Shown one piece after another: positions 47,379 through 58,527 of a stretch of 64,000 nucleotides of DNA; within the stretch, counting starts at the first letter, position 1, and the number at the start of each line of letters is the position of its first letter. The translations under genes were made by a program, and so were the position numbers. The stretch is from NCBI GenBank assembly GCA_022605955.1, contig JAKCOZ010000011.1:6205990-6269989 (forward strand). Direction: 5' to 3'. This DNA is from Rallus limicola. Taxonomy: Eukaryota > Chordata > Aves > Gruiformes > Rallidae. The notes under the pieces were generated by a model, which was not told the origin of the DNA, searched no databases, and saw nothing but the letters and a program-made list of their open reading frames with translations.

Positions 47379-48479
47379 GATGATGAGTGGGTTACAGGAT
47401 GCTCATAGAGAATATGAGACTTAACACAGCCTCCACTTTACCAGATTTGCCCATTCAGTTCAATCTGCAGGAGATTGTTCTTCACTGAGCTGGTCCAGGT
47501 GGGCATTTGGTGGAGGCATCACAATCTGGGTCATGGAGAACAGTTTGTCTTGGTACTGGCACTGAAATAATGCTCTTTAGAAACAAGCAGAGTTGTCTTG
47601 ACTGACTGCAGGAAACTCAGCAAATGTTGACTCTTTCAGCTTTCCTCAGGTCCTTACGTATTTCTGCACTATCCCTTCATGTCCAAGTTTTTCCTCTACC
47701 GTTTGCCTTTGCCTACAGTGGAGAATCAAAATCCTGTTATATGTTACTTCAGTCACATGGAGAGGAGAACATGGACAGCTTGTGTAAGTAGTGGATGAGG
47801 GAATGAAACTTTTTCCTGAAGAACAGCAGCCCCTAAGAAGGAGGTCCTCCAGCATTTAGCCAGATGCAGGAAGGGACCTTTTGCATCAAGTCTTGTCCTG
47901 ATGTAGACCTCTGTGAATGGTACTGCATTTGTGGAATCATGAAAGTAGAAATATAAATTTAGAAGACACCATTTTTTGTCATAATTTCCTGTCCTACATA
48001 TTGCAGACAAATGTACATGGGTGGTAAGTTTAGATGTGTCTGCAGAACATTCGCTACCCAGGCCACACAACATTCCATCTCCCAAACACCTATAGCCATC
48101 TACAGTATGGCTTTTATCTGCAATAAAAGACCAAGTGTTGCAGCTGAGTCATGTCATGGAAGGAGAACAAGAAAAGACTCAATGGACTGTCAGTGGCCTG
48201 GGTCAAGAACAAGGCGGACACAGTAAGACCAGTAATACCTAGAGAGACAGGATGTCACAGGCAGCCTTCCCTTCTCTGAAGAGATCTTGTTCAGCCAAAG
48301 AGGGTCAGGAAGAACACCTTGGTTTCAAAAACTGTCCCCCCTCTTTTCCATCCCCTGTCTACACAAGCTGCCAATATCGGATCACTTCTTGACCTCATGC
48401 AAACATTTCTCTTGTACAACATCTTGCAGCACAAGCCCCACAGATTCACTGCACATTTTGTGAACAACCATGTCTTATC
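47379..48479. other. Intergenic, no gene seen
   Basis: Unique sequence. The 110-codon minus-strand frame at 47753-48085 has no recognised motif. Confidence 0.5.
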
Positions 48480-48501
48480 TTTTTTTTTTTTTTTTTTTTT
48501 T
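48480..48501 (+). repeat. Poly-T tract, 22 bases
   Basis: Uninterrupted run of 22 T. No retrotransposon body was recognised beside it. Confidence 0.88.
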
Positions 48502-48654
48502 AATCTTCCACTTAGTCATGTCATGTGGTGCCTTTGTGGTCTTGTCCTGGAAGACAGCTTACCTCAAAGGGAGTTTTTCTTGACAGATTTTTAGTTTGAA
48601 TAGCTAGAGACCCTCTAATATCCTCATGGTGTTTTCCATATTGCTCATGAGGCA

Positions 48655-48715
48655 GGGCTCATGTGGTCCCTGTTTTCTATCTGTGGAACGGGAATGATAG
48701 TGTATAGTATCATCT
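48655..48715 (+). mobile_element. Possible MIR-like SINE relic
   Basis: CCCTGTTTTCTATCTGTGGAACGGGAATGATAGT resembles the MIR word series 'cagttttcccatctgtaaaatggggataatagt'. Only this central part is visible. Confidence 0.4.
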
Positions 48716-50884
48716 AATATATATGGGATTATAAAACACAGGAAATCCCACCATGATCCGGTATTCTCTGCCAGCTAACAAAACAGTTTTATGGCTCTGA
48801 GCAGACGCGTCACTAGAACAAGGATCTGGATTTCTGTCTTGCCTTTGAACGTTCATTTTCATCTTTAATTTGGGTCCCAAACTGAATTGTTGGAAACTTT
48901 TGTTAGTATGACATACTTGTCAAAAAATCTTTTATTGTGAATGTGGGAAATATTTTGAAATATTTTGTTTGTTTGGGCTGTTTCAACACTAAGCTGTATT
49001 TACAGTTGTTCTGCATTCACCTTGTGGAAGTTGTTTTCTTTTGGTTGTTTTCTTCCTGGCTGGGCTTCTTTGTGGGACTGAATCTCAATTGCTTCACAAC
49101 TGCTACGCAGATCTCAACATTTATGTGTAACTCCAGCTAGAGCAGATTTGTGTCAGGCTGGCTTGACCAACAATAGTTTTAAGTTGCATAGAACTGACCT
49201 GAACAATTTTCCAGATCACATTGACCCAAAGGTAAATGCTTTCCTTCGGTTCTGCTGAGGGAAAATGGAAACATTTCAGGAACATCAAGCTGTCTTCAGA
49301 CAAAACAAATTTGGAATTTAAAAAAAACCACAACAACAAAACCAATAAAGAAAAACCAAAATCAAAACAGAAAATTGCTGTGTGGATCTACTCACCCATT
49401 CTCTTGATTTGATGTGAATGCTGTGGAGCTATGCTGCTGTATCAAAAGGGATGCCACTTCAATCTGTGGGAAACAGCAGTTGTAATTCACCATTACACTA
49501 ATAAAGTTGTTTTCTTTCGCCATCTAGTCAATATTAACCAGTCTGCCAACCAGTCTAACAAGGTGTGAGACAAGCCTTATAAAATTAGGGTGCTTTTCCA
49601 AAAACAGAATGAGTGATAACCCTAGAATTAATACCTACAGGTCACTGTACAGAGAGGAGACTGGTGGAAACAAAAGCCATGCTCCTTTCTACTGAAAAAC
49701 ATGTAAAATTGATTCTGTGCAGCAGACTTTATTGTGGTTTGTAGGATCCACGGGACATACTGCAAGTAGCACTTGCTAAAACTGTTTAGCTCAAGACCTG
49801 TAAAGAGAAAAATATCTGCAGGAATAGGTACAAGCAGTGTCAGCTGTTCTAGAGAGGCTATCTGGGATGCCTTGGTGGGGTGAATAAATGGTGCTGCAGT
49901 TTGGTTGTCAAAGGCAACGATAGAAGCAGAAGGTTGGGGTGGTTTGTAAACAAATTCATTTTTGGTTTGGAGGAGAAAGACTTTACTCTTAATGTATGGA
50001 TGTAACATTAAGAAGGACTGAATGTCTCTAAAGCTCAGCTATTGACTTTCTGATGTATCAGCTAGCTGGTCTGAACCTCAGAAAAGTGACTGCAACATTT
50101 GTGTACTGCTGAGCGGCTTTCATTGAAGACCTCTGCAATGTCACTAGAGCTCGAGAGAGTTTTTAATCATAGGGTTTTTTTTATCTATTCCTTTTTTCCA
50201 AAGCATTTCCAGAGAGAATCCTGAACCCTTCTCTAAAGCCATTTTTGCATATAATTCAATTCAAACTTCTTCTCCCTTAGAAAGATGGGGACACCCATGT
50301 GCTAATGCTGTTGGCTCTTTGGGTATCAGCTGGCAGACGATGCTGGTACTGGAGGAAATTATATTCCACCACCACTCCTCCATGGTTCTGTCTTTGCATT
50401 ATGCCTGAATCCTGCCAACCCAAAAGCATGAAGGACCAGAAGTGCTGCTGGATCAGAGCTTTGCTCATGGATGCATGGGTGTCTCCAAGCCACCTGGCAT
50501 GTTAGGAAAAAGGCGACTTTCTCTTTAATAACAGATGGTGGTAGTGAGACATGAAAATTAGGACATATTTTCATTTGATATTGGAGTATCATGAACATCA
50601 GTTATTTTGGGAAGGAGTCCAAAAAATACTTGGAGAGAGTCTAAAACTGCAGATGAATCCACAGGTTTATTTTATTGGGTGATTTCAGTTCTGCCAAATA
50701 TTTGTAGTGTAAAGAAATCATAAAAATTGCTGGTGGTCCTAGCCTGGCGGGTACTTCTCACATATTTGAGACAGTTGTACGAACTGTGACAAGAATGTTT
50801 GATCTATTAGCTTAAAAACAAATTAGAGTCTTCAAGAGAAATAAATGAAGTATAGATGGTAGAAATACATTTCTCTTATCTTAG
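48716..50884. other. Intergenic, no gene seen
   Basis: Unique sequence. A 126-codon minus-strand frame (49628-50008) has no recognised domain and no supporting signals. Confidence 0.45.
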
Positions 50885-51260
50885 AGAGACCAGGAATTTT
50901 TGCCCCTAGGCTTTATTTGCATTTAATTATCGCAGTTTGGATTTCCTCTACTGCATGCATGGAGGTTTAGTCTGTCTCATTCCATCCTCTGTTCTGAAAT
51001 AACATTAGTACCTGTTAATGATTATCATTGTCAATTATGTATTCTGGTTACATGCACATTATAAGAAATATCAGTTTGTTTTAATAAATCTTCAAAAGGC
51101 AGCCTAAACCTGCGCCTTATCTCCTTTCTGCTTTGTAATTTATTTATTTTTACGGTTTTGATATATGAAAGACCCTGCACACTCCCAGGGACAGAGTGAA
51201 TGGGTACATATTGAGCGCTTGAATACTGAGATGACAGACAGAAAAGGTTTTATTTAACAT
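50885..51260. promoter_or_regulatory. Candidate conserved non-coding element with POU octamer and homeodomain site
   Basis: The canonical POU octamer ATTTGCAT (50925-50932) is followed one base later by TAATTA (50934-50939), a composite POU/homeodomain layout. Further TTAATGATTATC and GTCAATTATG words follow. The block is AT-rich, repeat-free and nearly free of reading frames, fitting a developmental enhancer. Cross-species conservation was not checked. Confidence 0.4.
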
Positions 51261-52616
51261 AGCTTTCCAAATGAACCGAAAGGGTCATGTATCTCAAAGA
51301 TACACAGAGACAGAAGTGAGAAATACAGGTCTAGAAATCAAAAGACTGCACAAAAGAGAGGAACTTAGATGTGCGGTGAACCCATAGGTGGTTTAGTGTG
51401 GTGCATACTAAGTTGCAGAGTAGCTGATGCTCACCATGTAGCAATTATTTATTTTTAATTTAAATATTTTTTTTGCTAGGTTTATAATTTCACTGTAGTC
51501 CTGACCTGGAAAAAGACTACTCACCTCCCTTCCCATTGGTGTGCAGGGAACAAGGATATAAAAATTTCTTCATTACATTTTTAAGGAGAATTTTGGATTT
51601 TGTGCAAACTTGATGTTTATGCTGTCTGCCCATACAAACTTCCAGGATTATTTTCATCTGCTGGACCATCACTGAAATGTCCACTCTGAAAGGAACACTT
51701 TAACCAAGCATTCTTTATGTGGTCTTCAATTAATAAACAGGAATACGCCTTTCTGACCCTGTGGGTAATGATTTTTCTGTTTGCCGCTACTGTATGTAAC
51801 CTAAATGAATGGGGCATTTATGCACTGTCCTTTCATCTGGGATATCAAAGCATTTTATAAATATGGACCAATTGGTCTGATGTGCAACCACTGAATTGTG
51901 GCCTTCTCGGAGGTGGTGTGCGGTTGATATTTTGGCTAGCAAAGCACATTTGAACATCAGAAACTATTGGTTTTTCAAATGGGATAAGCTTGGAGTTGTG
52001 TAGATGTGTCAGACTATCTGAATTCATCTCTAGCACATACCTGCCCCCCTGGGAAACAACATCACTACCTACTTTTCAGGTAAATTATGGGCTTGACTAA
52101 GACCATGACCAAAGCATCTTCCATCACTGGATCATGAATTTAATCCAGCCTAAGAAGGTGGCTGTCAAACTTTATTACCATATGGTGAACTGGTAAATTG
52201 CCACAAGAAAATGAGCTTGGTAGTCCGAGATTATTTGGCATCAGCTATGATGGTGGTTTTGTGGTGTAGACACCTGTTGGTTTTCAGAAGGGTGGTTCAG
52301 AAAAGAAAGGGCAGTGGTTACACAAATGATCTTTCTAGAGGTGGGACCCCTAAGTCAGAGACGTAAGGCTGTTTGTGTCAAGGAATTTCTTGATGGAAGT
52401 GGCCACTTCAGTTTCCTGAGCAGTCAGCAAGTTTGTATGGTGCTCTCCATCATTGTTGCAGCAAGAGCTTTCTCTTACCTTTACACAAAGACCCTATCCC
52501 TCCCCTGCTTCTACTCAATTAAATGAAACAAAACATTTCAATGGGGAGTTTATATTGAAGGTATTAAGTTCAGACCACACAAGTAGTCTTTAACGTCTTT
52601 GATATGACTTGGAAAA
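51261..52616. other. Intergenic, no gene seen
   Basis: Unique AT-rich sequence with an AT/T-rich patch at about 51441-51475. No gene or repeat family was recognised. Confidence 0.5.
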
Positions 52617-52740
52617 CCCTCCAGGAACATAGGACTAGAAGAACCTTCTGGGTCATTGACTCCAACCTCCAGCTATTGCAGGCTTTTACTGCAGATAATC
52701 CTTTTGGAAATCTGACTAATCTCCAAAAATGTAGACAATC
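52617..52740 (-). mobile_element. Possible ancient CR1/L3-like 3' end relic (minus strand)
   Basis: CATAGGACTAGAAGAACCTTCTGGGTCATTGACTCCAACCTCC follows the reversed tail of old CR1-type elements ('ggaccggaagggacc...gtcatc.agtccaacc'). The match fades to the right. Confidence 0.4.
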
Positions 52741-52990
52741 ACAGGGAACTTTGAAAGCCCTCTCTATAGAAAAGGTGTCAAATCTGTTTTGCACTTCTCT
52801 AACAACTTTCATCCAAAACTTCTAATGAGTTTTGCAAATAAAAAATTAAGAATTACCATGCCAGTGGGAGAGAAGAATTACCCTTACTGTATGTGGGAGG
52901 AAGAATTTCGGACGCAGCAAAATTATGAAGCAAATAGCAATTCTCATTCAAACAAAGCTCAGTGGCTTGAGGACTCTGGCCACAATGGAG

Positions 52991-53132
52991 ATCACAGAAT
53001 GATAGACTGATAGATTGGTTTGGGTTGGAAGGGACCTTAATGATTATCTGGATCCACACCCCCTGCCATGGGCAGGAACACCCTCCACTAGACTAGGTTG
53101 CTCAAAGCAACCTTGGGGATATTCAGATCCAT
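52991..53132 (-). mobile_element. CR1 LINE 3' end fragment (minus strand)
   Basis: ATCACAGAATGATAGACTGATAG, then TTTGGGTTGGAAGGGACCTTAATGATTATCTGG, CCCTGCCATGGGCAGGAACACCCTCCACTAGACTAGGTTGC and CTTGGGGATATTCAGATCC: all standard CR1 3' end words in reverse. About 140 bases remain. Confidence 0.93.
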
Positions 53133-53393
53133 ACAATCAAATCCACTAAACAGCCAGGAGCTAAAATCAAAGTTCTTGACTCTCTTTTTACTTGCCTTTT
53201 AATGACTAAAGTGTTCAACAGATCAAGATTTTCAACCTGTCAGTTTCACTATTTCTTCCAGAAGAAATAGATACTACATCCTCTTTCTCATGTGAAATAA
53301 AATTAGCATGATCATGTATCACAGTTAAGTATACTCCAGGTGGCCAAGAGATTATGTTAAAACGAGAGTAGACTATCAGCACAGCATTGGGGG
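53133..53393. other. Intergenic, no gene seen
   Basis: Unique sequence between a CR1 fragment and a GT microsatellite. Confidence 0.5.
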
Positions 53394-53419
53394 GTGTGTG
53401 TGTGTGTGTGTGTGTGTGT
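53394..53419 (+). repeat. (GT)13 microsatellite
   Basis: Thirteen uninterrupted GT units preceded by a short G-run. A likely polymorphic marker. Confidence 0.92.
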
Positions 53420-53689
53420 TATCTGCAGAAGATACAGCCTAACCATCAAAGAGATATAAGCTTCCTGCATTTCTACATCATGAGAAAAATGTAATTTAAT
53501 TCATCCTTGAACCCATGAAAGCACATGGATCCTGGAAAATGTACTGTACTGTATGTTAGGGAAACATTTTGCTTACAACTCTAAGCCAAATTATACTGTC
53601 AGTCCCATTAACTCTTGACTGAATTTGACCTCTCTGATTTGCTACCACATTTTTTAAACTTAGAAGTGTAATTGATGTCAGAGTGCAGC

Positions 53690-54340
53690 CATATCTAGTC
53701 TAAATCAACTCTCTTCCAGTTTATAGCTATTACCTCTTGTTCTATTGTTACATGCCCTTGTAATCAGTTCCTCTCCAGCATTCCTATAAGCCCCTTCAGG
53801 TACTAGAAGGCTGCTGTAAGGTGCTCTTGGAGCCTTCTCTTCTCCAGGCTGAATAACTCCAATTCTCTCAGCCTGTCCTCATTGGGGAGGTGCTCCAGCC
53901 CTCTGATCATCTTCATGGCCTTCCTCTAGACTCGTTCCAACAGCACCATGTCCTTCTTATATTGGGAGCCCCAGAAGTGGAGGCAGTACTCCAGATGGGG
54001 TCTCACAAGAGCAGAGTAGAGGGGCAGAATCACCTCATCACAGTTGTCTTTCTGGACTGCAAGGGCACACTTACAGCTCATGTTGAGCTTCTGGTCCACC
54101 AACAACCCCAAGTCCTCCTCTTCCAGTCTGCTATCCATCCATTCACAGAATCACAGAATTGTGGGAGTTGGAAGAGAACTCAAGAGATCATCGAGCCCAA
54201 CCCCTAGCCTGTAGTTGCTCTTGGGATTGCCCTGACCCATACCCAGGACCTTGTACTAGGGCTTGTTGAACTTCATGTGGCTTGCACAGGCCCATGTGTC
54301 AAGCCTGTCAAGGTCTATGACAGTTCACATCTCATCCTTA
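53690..54340 (-). mobile_element. CR1 LINE (minus strand), lacking its 3' end and split by a nested CR1
   Basis: The minus strand reads LLVDQKLNMSCKCALAVQK, then [20 protein letters not shown] and QYKKDMVLLERV in one frame (53926-54138). Further ORF2 motifs follow only at nucleotide level, down to ATATCTAGTCTAAATCAACTC. To the right, after an inserted 62-bp CR1 tail (54143-54204), the same element resumes upstream in ORF2 with GGGCAATCCCAAGAGCAACTACAGGCT and GACAGGCTTGACACATGGGCC (minus-strand reading). It carries more of ORF2 than any other copy here, but it lacks the C-terminal end and tail on the left side. Confidence 0.93.
54143..54204 (-). mobile_element. Nested CR1 3' tail (about 62 bp) inside an older CR1
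   Basis: TCACAGAATCACAGAATT, then GTTGGAAGAGAACTCAAGAGATCATCGAGCCCAACCCC, is the complement of a CR1 tail. It closely resembles the tail of the young copy ending at 45594. On both sides the host CR1 ORF2 sequence is co-linear, so this is an extremely 5'-truncated insertion. Confidence 0.85.
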
Positions 54341-54859
54341 GTTCTAGCTGCTGTGCAGGGAATACTCCAAAATCCTGAGAAAGACAGCATCTGCCATGGC
54401 ATGGTTACATATATTTAAATCACTTTAATTGGTTTCCTCTTGCGATTTTTTCTTGCTGGTTTTTTTTCAGTCACATGTTCACTTTTCTTCTTTCATCAGA
54501 GCTATGCCAGTCAGAGACAGGCATGAAGTTTAGATTTGCTATAACATCATGTTAGAGGTGTTTTAACTGGGGATGTATACTTATTTGAGGAGGTCCTAAA
54601 AATGGGGGCCTATATTCTGGAAAGCTCAACTTCAGGCAGCTTTTTCACAAGTGTGGCTTCCAAAATCCCTTGGTCTCCCAGCAATGCATTTAAACACTTA
54701 ACTGACTCTGGGCTTTGGAGAGCAGGGAAAATACCAAATTTGGGGTTGTGTCTCAACCCAAATTTTGAACATCCTGCAGACTGCTGTGCCTGGATTTCAT
54801 TATAAATGACAAAATTCAGGATAATGACAATGTTGGTGCATGTGTCTCGGCTGACTCAC
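54341..54859. other. Intergenic, no gene seen
   Basis: Unique sequence without gene evidence. Confidence 0.5.
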
Positions 54860-55180
54860 AGCACTGCTCCGCATTTGAATGTTTGATTCAAGCCCCGTCT
54901 CTAATTATAATGTCAGAGGGACTGGCCAAGTGCTGTACCTCTGTCTGACACTGTAAACAGTGTGCCGGACAGTGTATTTCATTCCAAACCTCTGCTGCTA
55001 CTACATTGAAAGCATTAGCTGTAGTGTGAGCTATGCAGGGATGACTGGGGCTTCTTGTAGCCATTTCCAAAAGCGTATCCACTTTCACAATGCCCAGAGA
55101 GTCGGACAGGCAATGTTGTCTCAAAATGGGCTCTCCTGTCTCTGTGGCAATATAATCCATATCTATGGAACAGATGGATA
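54860..55180. promoter_or_regulatory. Candidate conserved non-coding segment with a short hairpin
   Basis: Repeat-poor block with TAATTA at 54902-54907 and a hairpin at 54941-54972 (ACACTGT facing ACAGTGT, with CTGTC and GACAG outside). The words GTTTGATTCAAGCCCC and GGCCAAGTGCTGTACCTCTGTCTG faintly recall a MIR head and core, so it may be an exapted SINE. Both readings are tentative. Confidence 0.28.
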
Positions 55181-55702
55181 GATAAATGCAGGGGAGGGGC
55201 TGTGTTTTGTTTTGGATTTGCTTTTTTCTTTTTTTCCTTGGAAGACTTTATCCTTTCCCTTCTAAGTCAGGATCCTATGTGAATTTACTCACTGAGTCAC
55301 TTACATGCTTCTGCAGCTGCACCTCCACTCTTCCACACTACTGCTTTGTCAGCGGAAGCATCCGGGCTCCTTCTGATCTTGATGTCCTTATAGTCCTGGG
55401 CAAGCACAGGCTACCCAGCTGACTGCACTTCTGACTCACAGTCCTTTTTAAAGACAAAATGTCGTCTTTTTAAAGCTCAGTTTCTTTCCATAAATTTAAT
55501 CAAGCAGCCTTCCTTTTACAAGGCGGCTGACCCTTTGGTCTTTCTTCCTCTTGAGGTGGTGAAGATTCCCGATGCTGACAGAATCCCCCTCCCTCTCCTT
55601 TTTAAGAGAGTTCCATACATAAAGCGAGAAGCTCACGCAGGAAAGAGAAAAACTTCTTGCCACAAAAAGAAGTTGCATGGGTTATGCTCTTAGAAAACTT
55701 CC
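55181..55702. other. Intergenic, no gene seen
   Basis: Unique sequence. The frames on both strands are short and domain-free. Confidence 0.5.
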
Positions 55703-55852
55703 ATTAAATCATCTCCTTCTCTGGAGACATTCAAACCCACCTGGATGCATTCTTGTGTGATTTAGTCAGGGTGATCCTTCTCTGGCAGCGGGTTGGACTA
55801 GATGATCTGTCAAGGTCCCTTCCAACTCCTAATGTGCTGTGATTCTGTGATT
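55703..55852 (+). mobile_element. CR1 LINE 3' end fragment (plus strand)
   Basis: CTCCTTCTCTGGAGACATTCAAACCCACCTGGATGCATTC, then GGTTGGACTAGATGATCTGTCAAGGTCCCTTCCAACTCCT, and the tail GTGCTGTGATTCTGTGATT. This is the last 150 bases of a CR1 element. Confidence 0.95.
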
Positions 55853-57480
55853 AAAATACATTATTAGAGATATCCATGTATTTTTATTAGAATTGAGTCT
55901 GAGACATGAGGCTGGATGTAAAGTTGGTGAAACCATGAGGCTGCTTAAAGGTGGGAGTAAGATCTCAATGGGCTTGACCTGCTCTCCTGTTTGCACAGCA
56001 TAACAGAAAAAGCATCACAACACTGTTGGGAAAGCTGCTGACACAACTAAGAAAGTGGGTGGTAAAGGTTTGTCATCAAAATCAACAAAACTGAAGGGAA
56101 ACAGTGGTGTGAATAATTGTGATCCCTCTGTTCAGCCACGCAGAGAAAACTCTCCCTTCTCAATAATCACCAGGTTTAATGAAAAAGGAAAAAAAAAATG
56201 CAGAGGAAGCACAGAGCAAAATATCCCTTCAGTCCTCTTACTGGGAGAAAAAGAAAGTGTCCTTCTTTGGACTGAGTCTGAGTACATCTTTGCTGTGTAC
56301 CAAGCTGCAGACAGTGGCCTATCATTTCATTAATTGACAAACACCATGCCCTAAACATTTCCAGGCACAGTCATTTTCTTTTCTCAGGTTTACTCAGTGG
56401 TTCTTACTGAGGTTTCTATTTTTCCACACATGTGCTGAGAATAAACTTACCTCTATGATCTTATCTCTTGTGCTAGGAGAAGTCTAAATAATTTAATTCA
56501 TAAGCAACTTCATTTTCTGGGTCGTTGTCTTTTTGCAACTATCCCAGCTTTGGCTGTTTACTCCTCTCTTTGCAGCAAACCCACCCTATTTCCCAAGTAC
56601 CGCAGGACTTTCTGAGCTGCAGCATTTCATTCCATTTGTCTCTCTTTTTTAGGGGCTGATCTGTCTTAAAGAAATTTTTCTCATTTAAAAATAATTTTGC
56701 TGTGGTTTTACAGTCAGCATGGTTCCCCCCACCAAACCCCCCAAAAAATAATAAATCCCCACAGGCCTATTTCTTCTTCTCCCATGAGCATGCTGGCGTC
56801 ATGACTCTGATGCCAATGGAATTATTATTCCTGCTTTACACCAGTGTATTTGAGACCAAGGTCTCAGGATGGGACATACTCAACACCTTCACAAAATCAT
56901 GCTAAGGGCTGGGCCAGGGGGTATCTCCATCTATCAAAGGGGATCTCAAAGTGCCCTTTCATCTTCAATCTCTCAAAGAGAAGAATATAAACATCCACCA
57001 GCAAGACGCAACAACCCGCAGGGTGAAATCTAGCAATATGTTTAACATGTAAAGCAAGGCAAAAGCAGCACAACGCGTCCCTTTAGGAATGTAAGCAAGG
57101 ACTAGAATGTCCAGCTGAAATTAGTGTTACTATTTGCCTCGTGGAAATGCTTGGGAAGCCCAGCCAAATTCAGGGCTCCAGTCTGCTAGAGCAGCCACAG
57201 TGAGGGCAGTCTCTGTTCCCCAGTGCTTGAGGTCCCAGTGACAAATAGCAATCAGACCGCGGGCCAGCAAGAAGTTGAGCCAGGCAGAACTAAAATATCC
57301 CTGTTGGAGTGTGGTCCCATGAGGCCAGTGTTATGTCTTACCAGAAACAAAGAGAAGAGCACATTTCCACTCTCAAAGACTTCTCTGTCCCATTAAGGAA
57401 AACTCCAGACTACAATTAGAAAAAAAACAAGAAAAAGAGACACAGCCACAGCGTGCCAGTTTGCATCCAAAACACAGCCT
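55853..57480. other. Intergenic, no gene seen
   Basis: Unique sequence. No gene or repeat family was recognised. Confidence 0.5.
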
Positions 57481-57498
57481 AAAAAAAAAAAAAAAAAA
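57481..57498 (+). repeat. Poly-A tract, 18 bases
   Basis: Uninterrupted run of 18 A with a smaller A7 run 60 bases upstream. No SINE body was recognised. Confidence 0.88.
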
Positions 57499-58334
57499 GA
57501 GGGCATGCTCCCAGGAGAAGGCTGCTAGCACCCTCTTGGGTTGGCAGCTCCAGCTACCTCTCTTGGGAGGGTGGGAATGTGACCCTGGAGAGAGACATCC
57601 CTCCCCCAAAACCAGAGCCTCTGGGTAAATATTGACTTGGAGCAAGGAGTGGCTGAATCACTTTTTCCTGCCCTAACAAGGTGTCTCCCTCCACCCAGTG
57701 AGCATCCCAGCCCACCTGGTACAGCCCAAAATATCAGATGGGAATTGGTACCTGTGTTGATCAAAGGACACCGACTCAGACGGAGACACAAAGAGTGCCT
57801 CTGTGCAGAGCTGACGTGTTTGTTTGCTCGCTGAGTGGGTGAATGTCTGCTCCAGTTAGTTATTCAGGAGGACAGGGAAGAGTGGGTAGGTGGAGGAACA
57901 AGGGTCTAGGGAGCTCCTAGTGCTGTTCCTCTATCCTTGTCATGTGCATCATGCACAAAATTCTCTGACTGTTGGTAGACAGCTGGTAAAGGTGTTGTGG
58001 CACACACAGTAATGGTAAAGCTGGGTTAATGAAGTCTCTGCCCCAAGGCATACCACAACAACAGAGAGTTTGTAAGAAGGGGTAGCAAAAAGTCCAACTG
58101 TCCCAGTTGTCCAACTGTTGTCATAGTTGGATTTAATTGTATGATGAAATGATCTGTATCATACCTTTAGATCAATTCAGTTCATAATCTAAAGGTATTA
58201 AAGTTAAGCACAGAGATGACCTGGGAGACAAGCAGTGATGATCAGGGACTGTGAGTGGGTATCATGTACATTTGTGTGGCTACTGGCTAGTATAATTGAG
58301 TTGTATGTAGGGGAAGGACAAGTTTAATGTTGCA
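57499..58334. other. Intergenic, no gene seen
   Basis: Unique sequence. It includes a 10-bp direct repeat GTCCAACTGT at 58092-58101 and 58109-58118 and the inverted repeat at 58161-58198. Confidence 0.5.
58161..58198. repeat. Perfect inverted repeat (12-bp arms, 14-nt loop)
   Basis: ATACCTTTAGAT at 58161-58172 is the reverse complement of ATCTAAAGGTAT at 58187-58198. It can fold as a hairpin. Confidence 0.8.
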
Positions 58335-58440
58335 AGCACAGGTCTGGGTTTCATTTCAAGTCTGCTACAGATTTCCTAACTCAGTGACCGTGCCAGCCTA
58401 TTCCTCCTTCATTGAGCTGTCACAAGGCTCAAGGTTTGAA
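58335..58440 (+). mobile_element. MIR-like SINE relic
   Basis: CAGGTCTGGGTTTCATTTCAAGTCTGCTACAGATTTCCTAACTCAGTGACCGTG follows the tRNA-derived head and CORE of reptile/bird MIR-type SINEs ('ggtctgggtt..attcc.agctctgccacagacttcctgtgtgacctt'), including a B-box-like GGTTTCATTTC. Confidence 0.55.
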
Positions 58441-58512
58441 GGTTTCAAAACTGGTTGAAGATCTCCAAAAAAAAAGGGCTGTGTAAGAAAAAGCATATGC
58501 TATGGATCTTTT

Positions 58513-58527
58513 TATATATATATATAT
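58513..58527 (+). repeat. (TA)7 microsatellite
   Basis: Seven TA units plus T. Short but uninterrupted. Confidence 0.8.
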
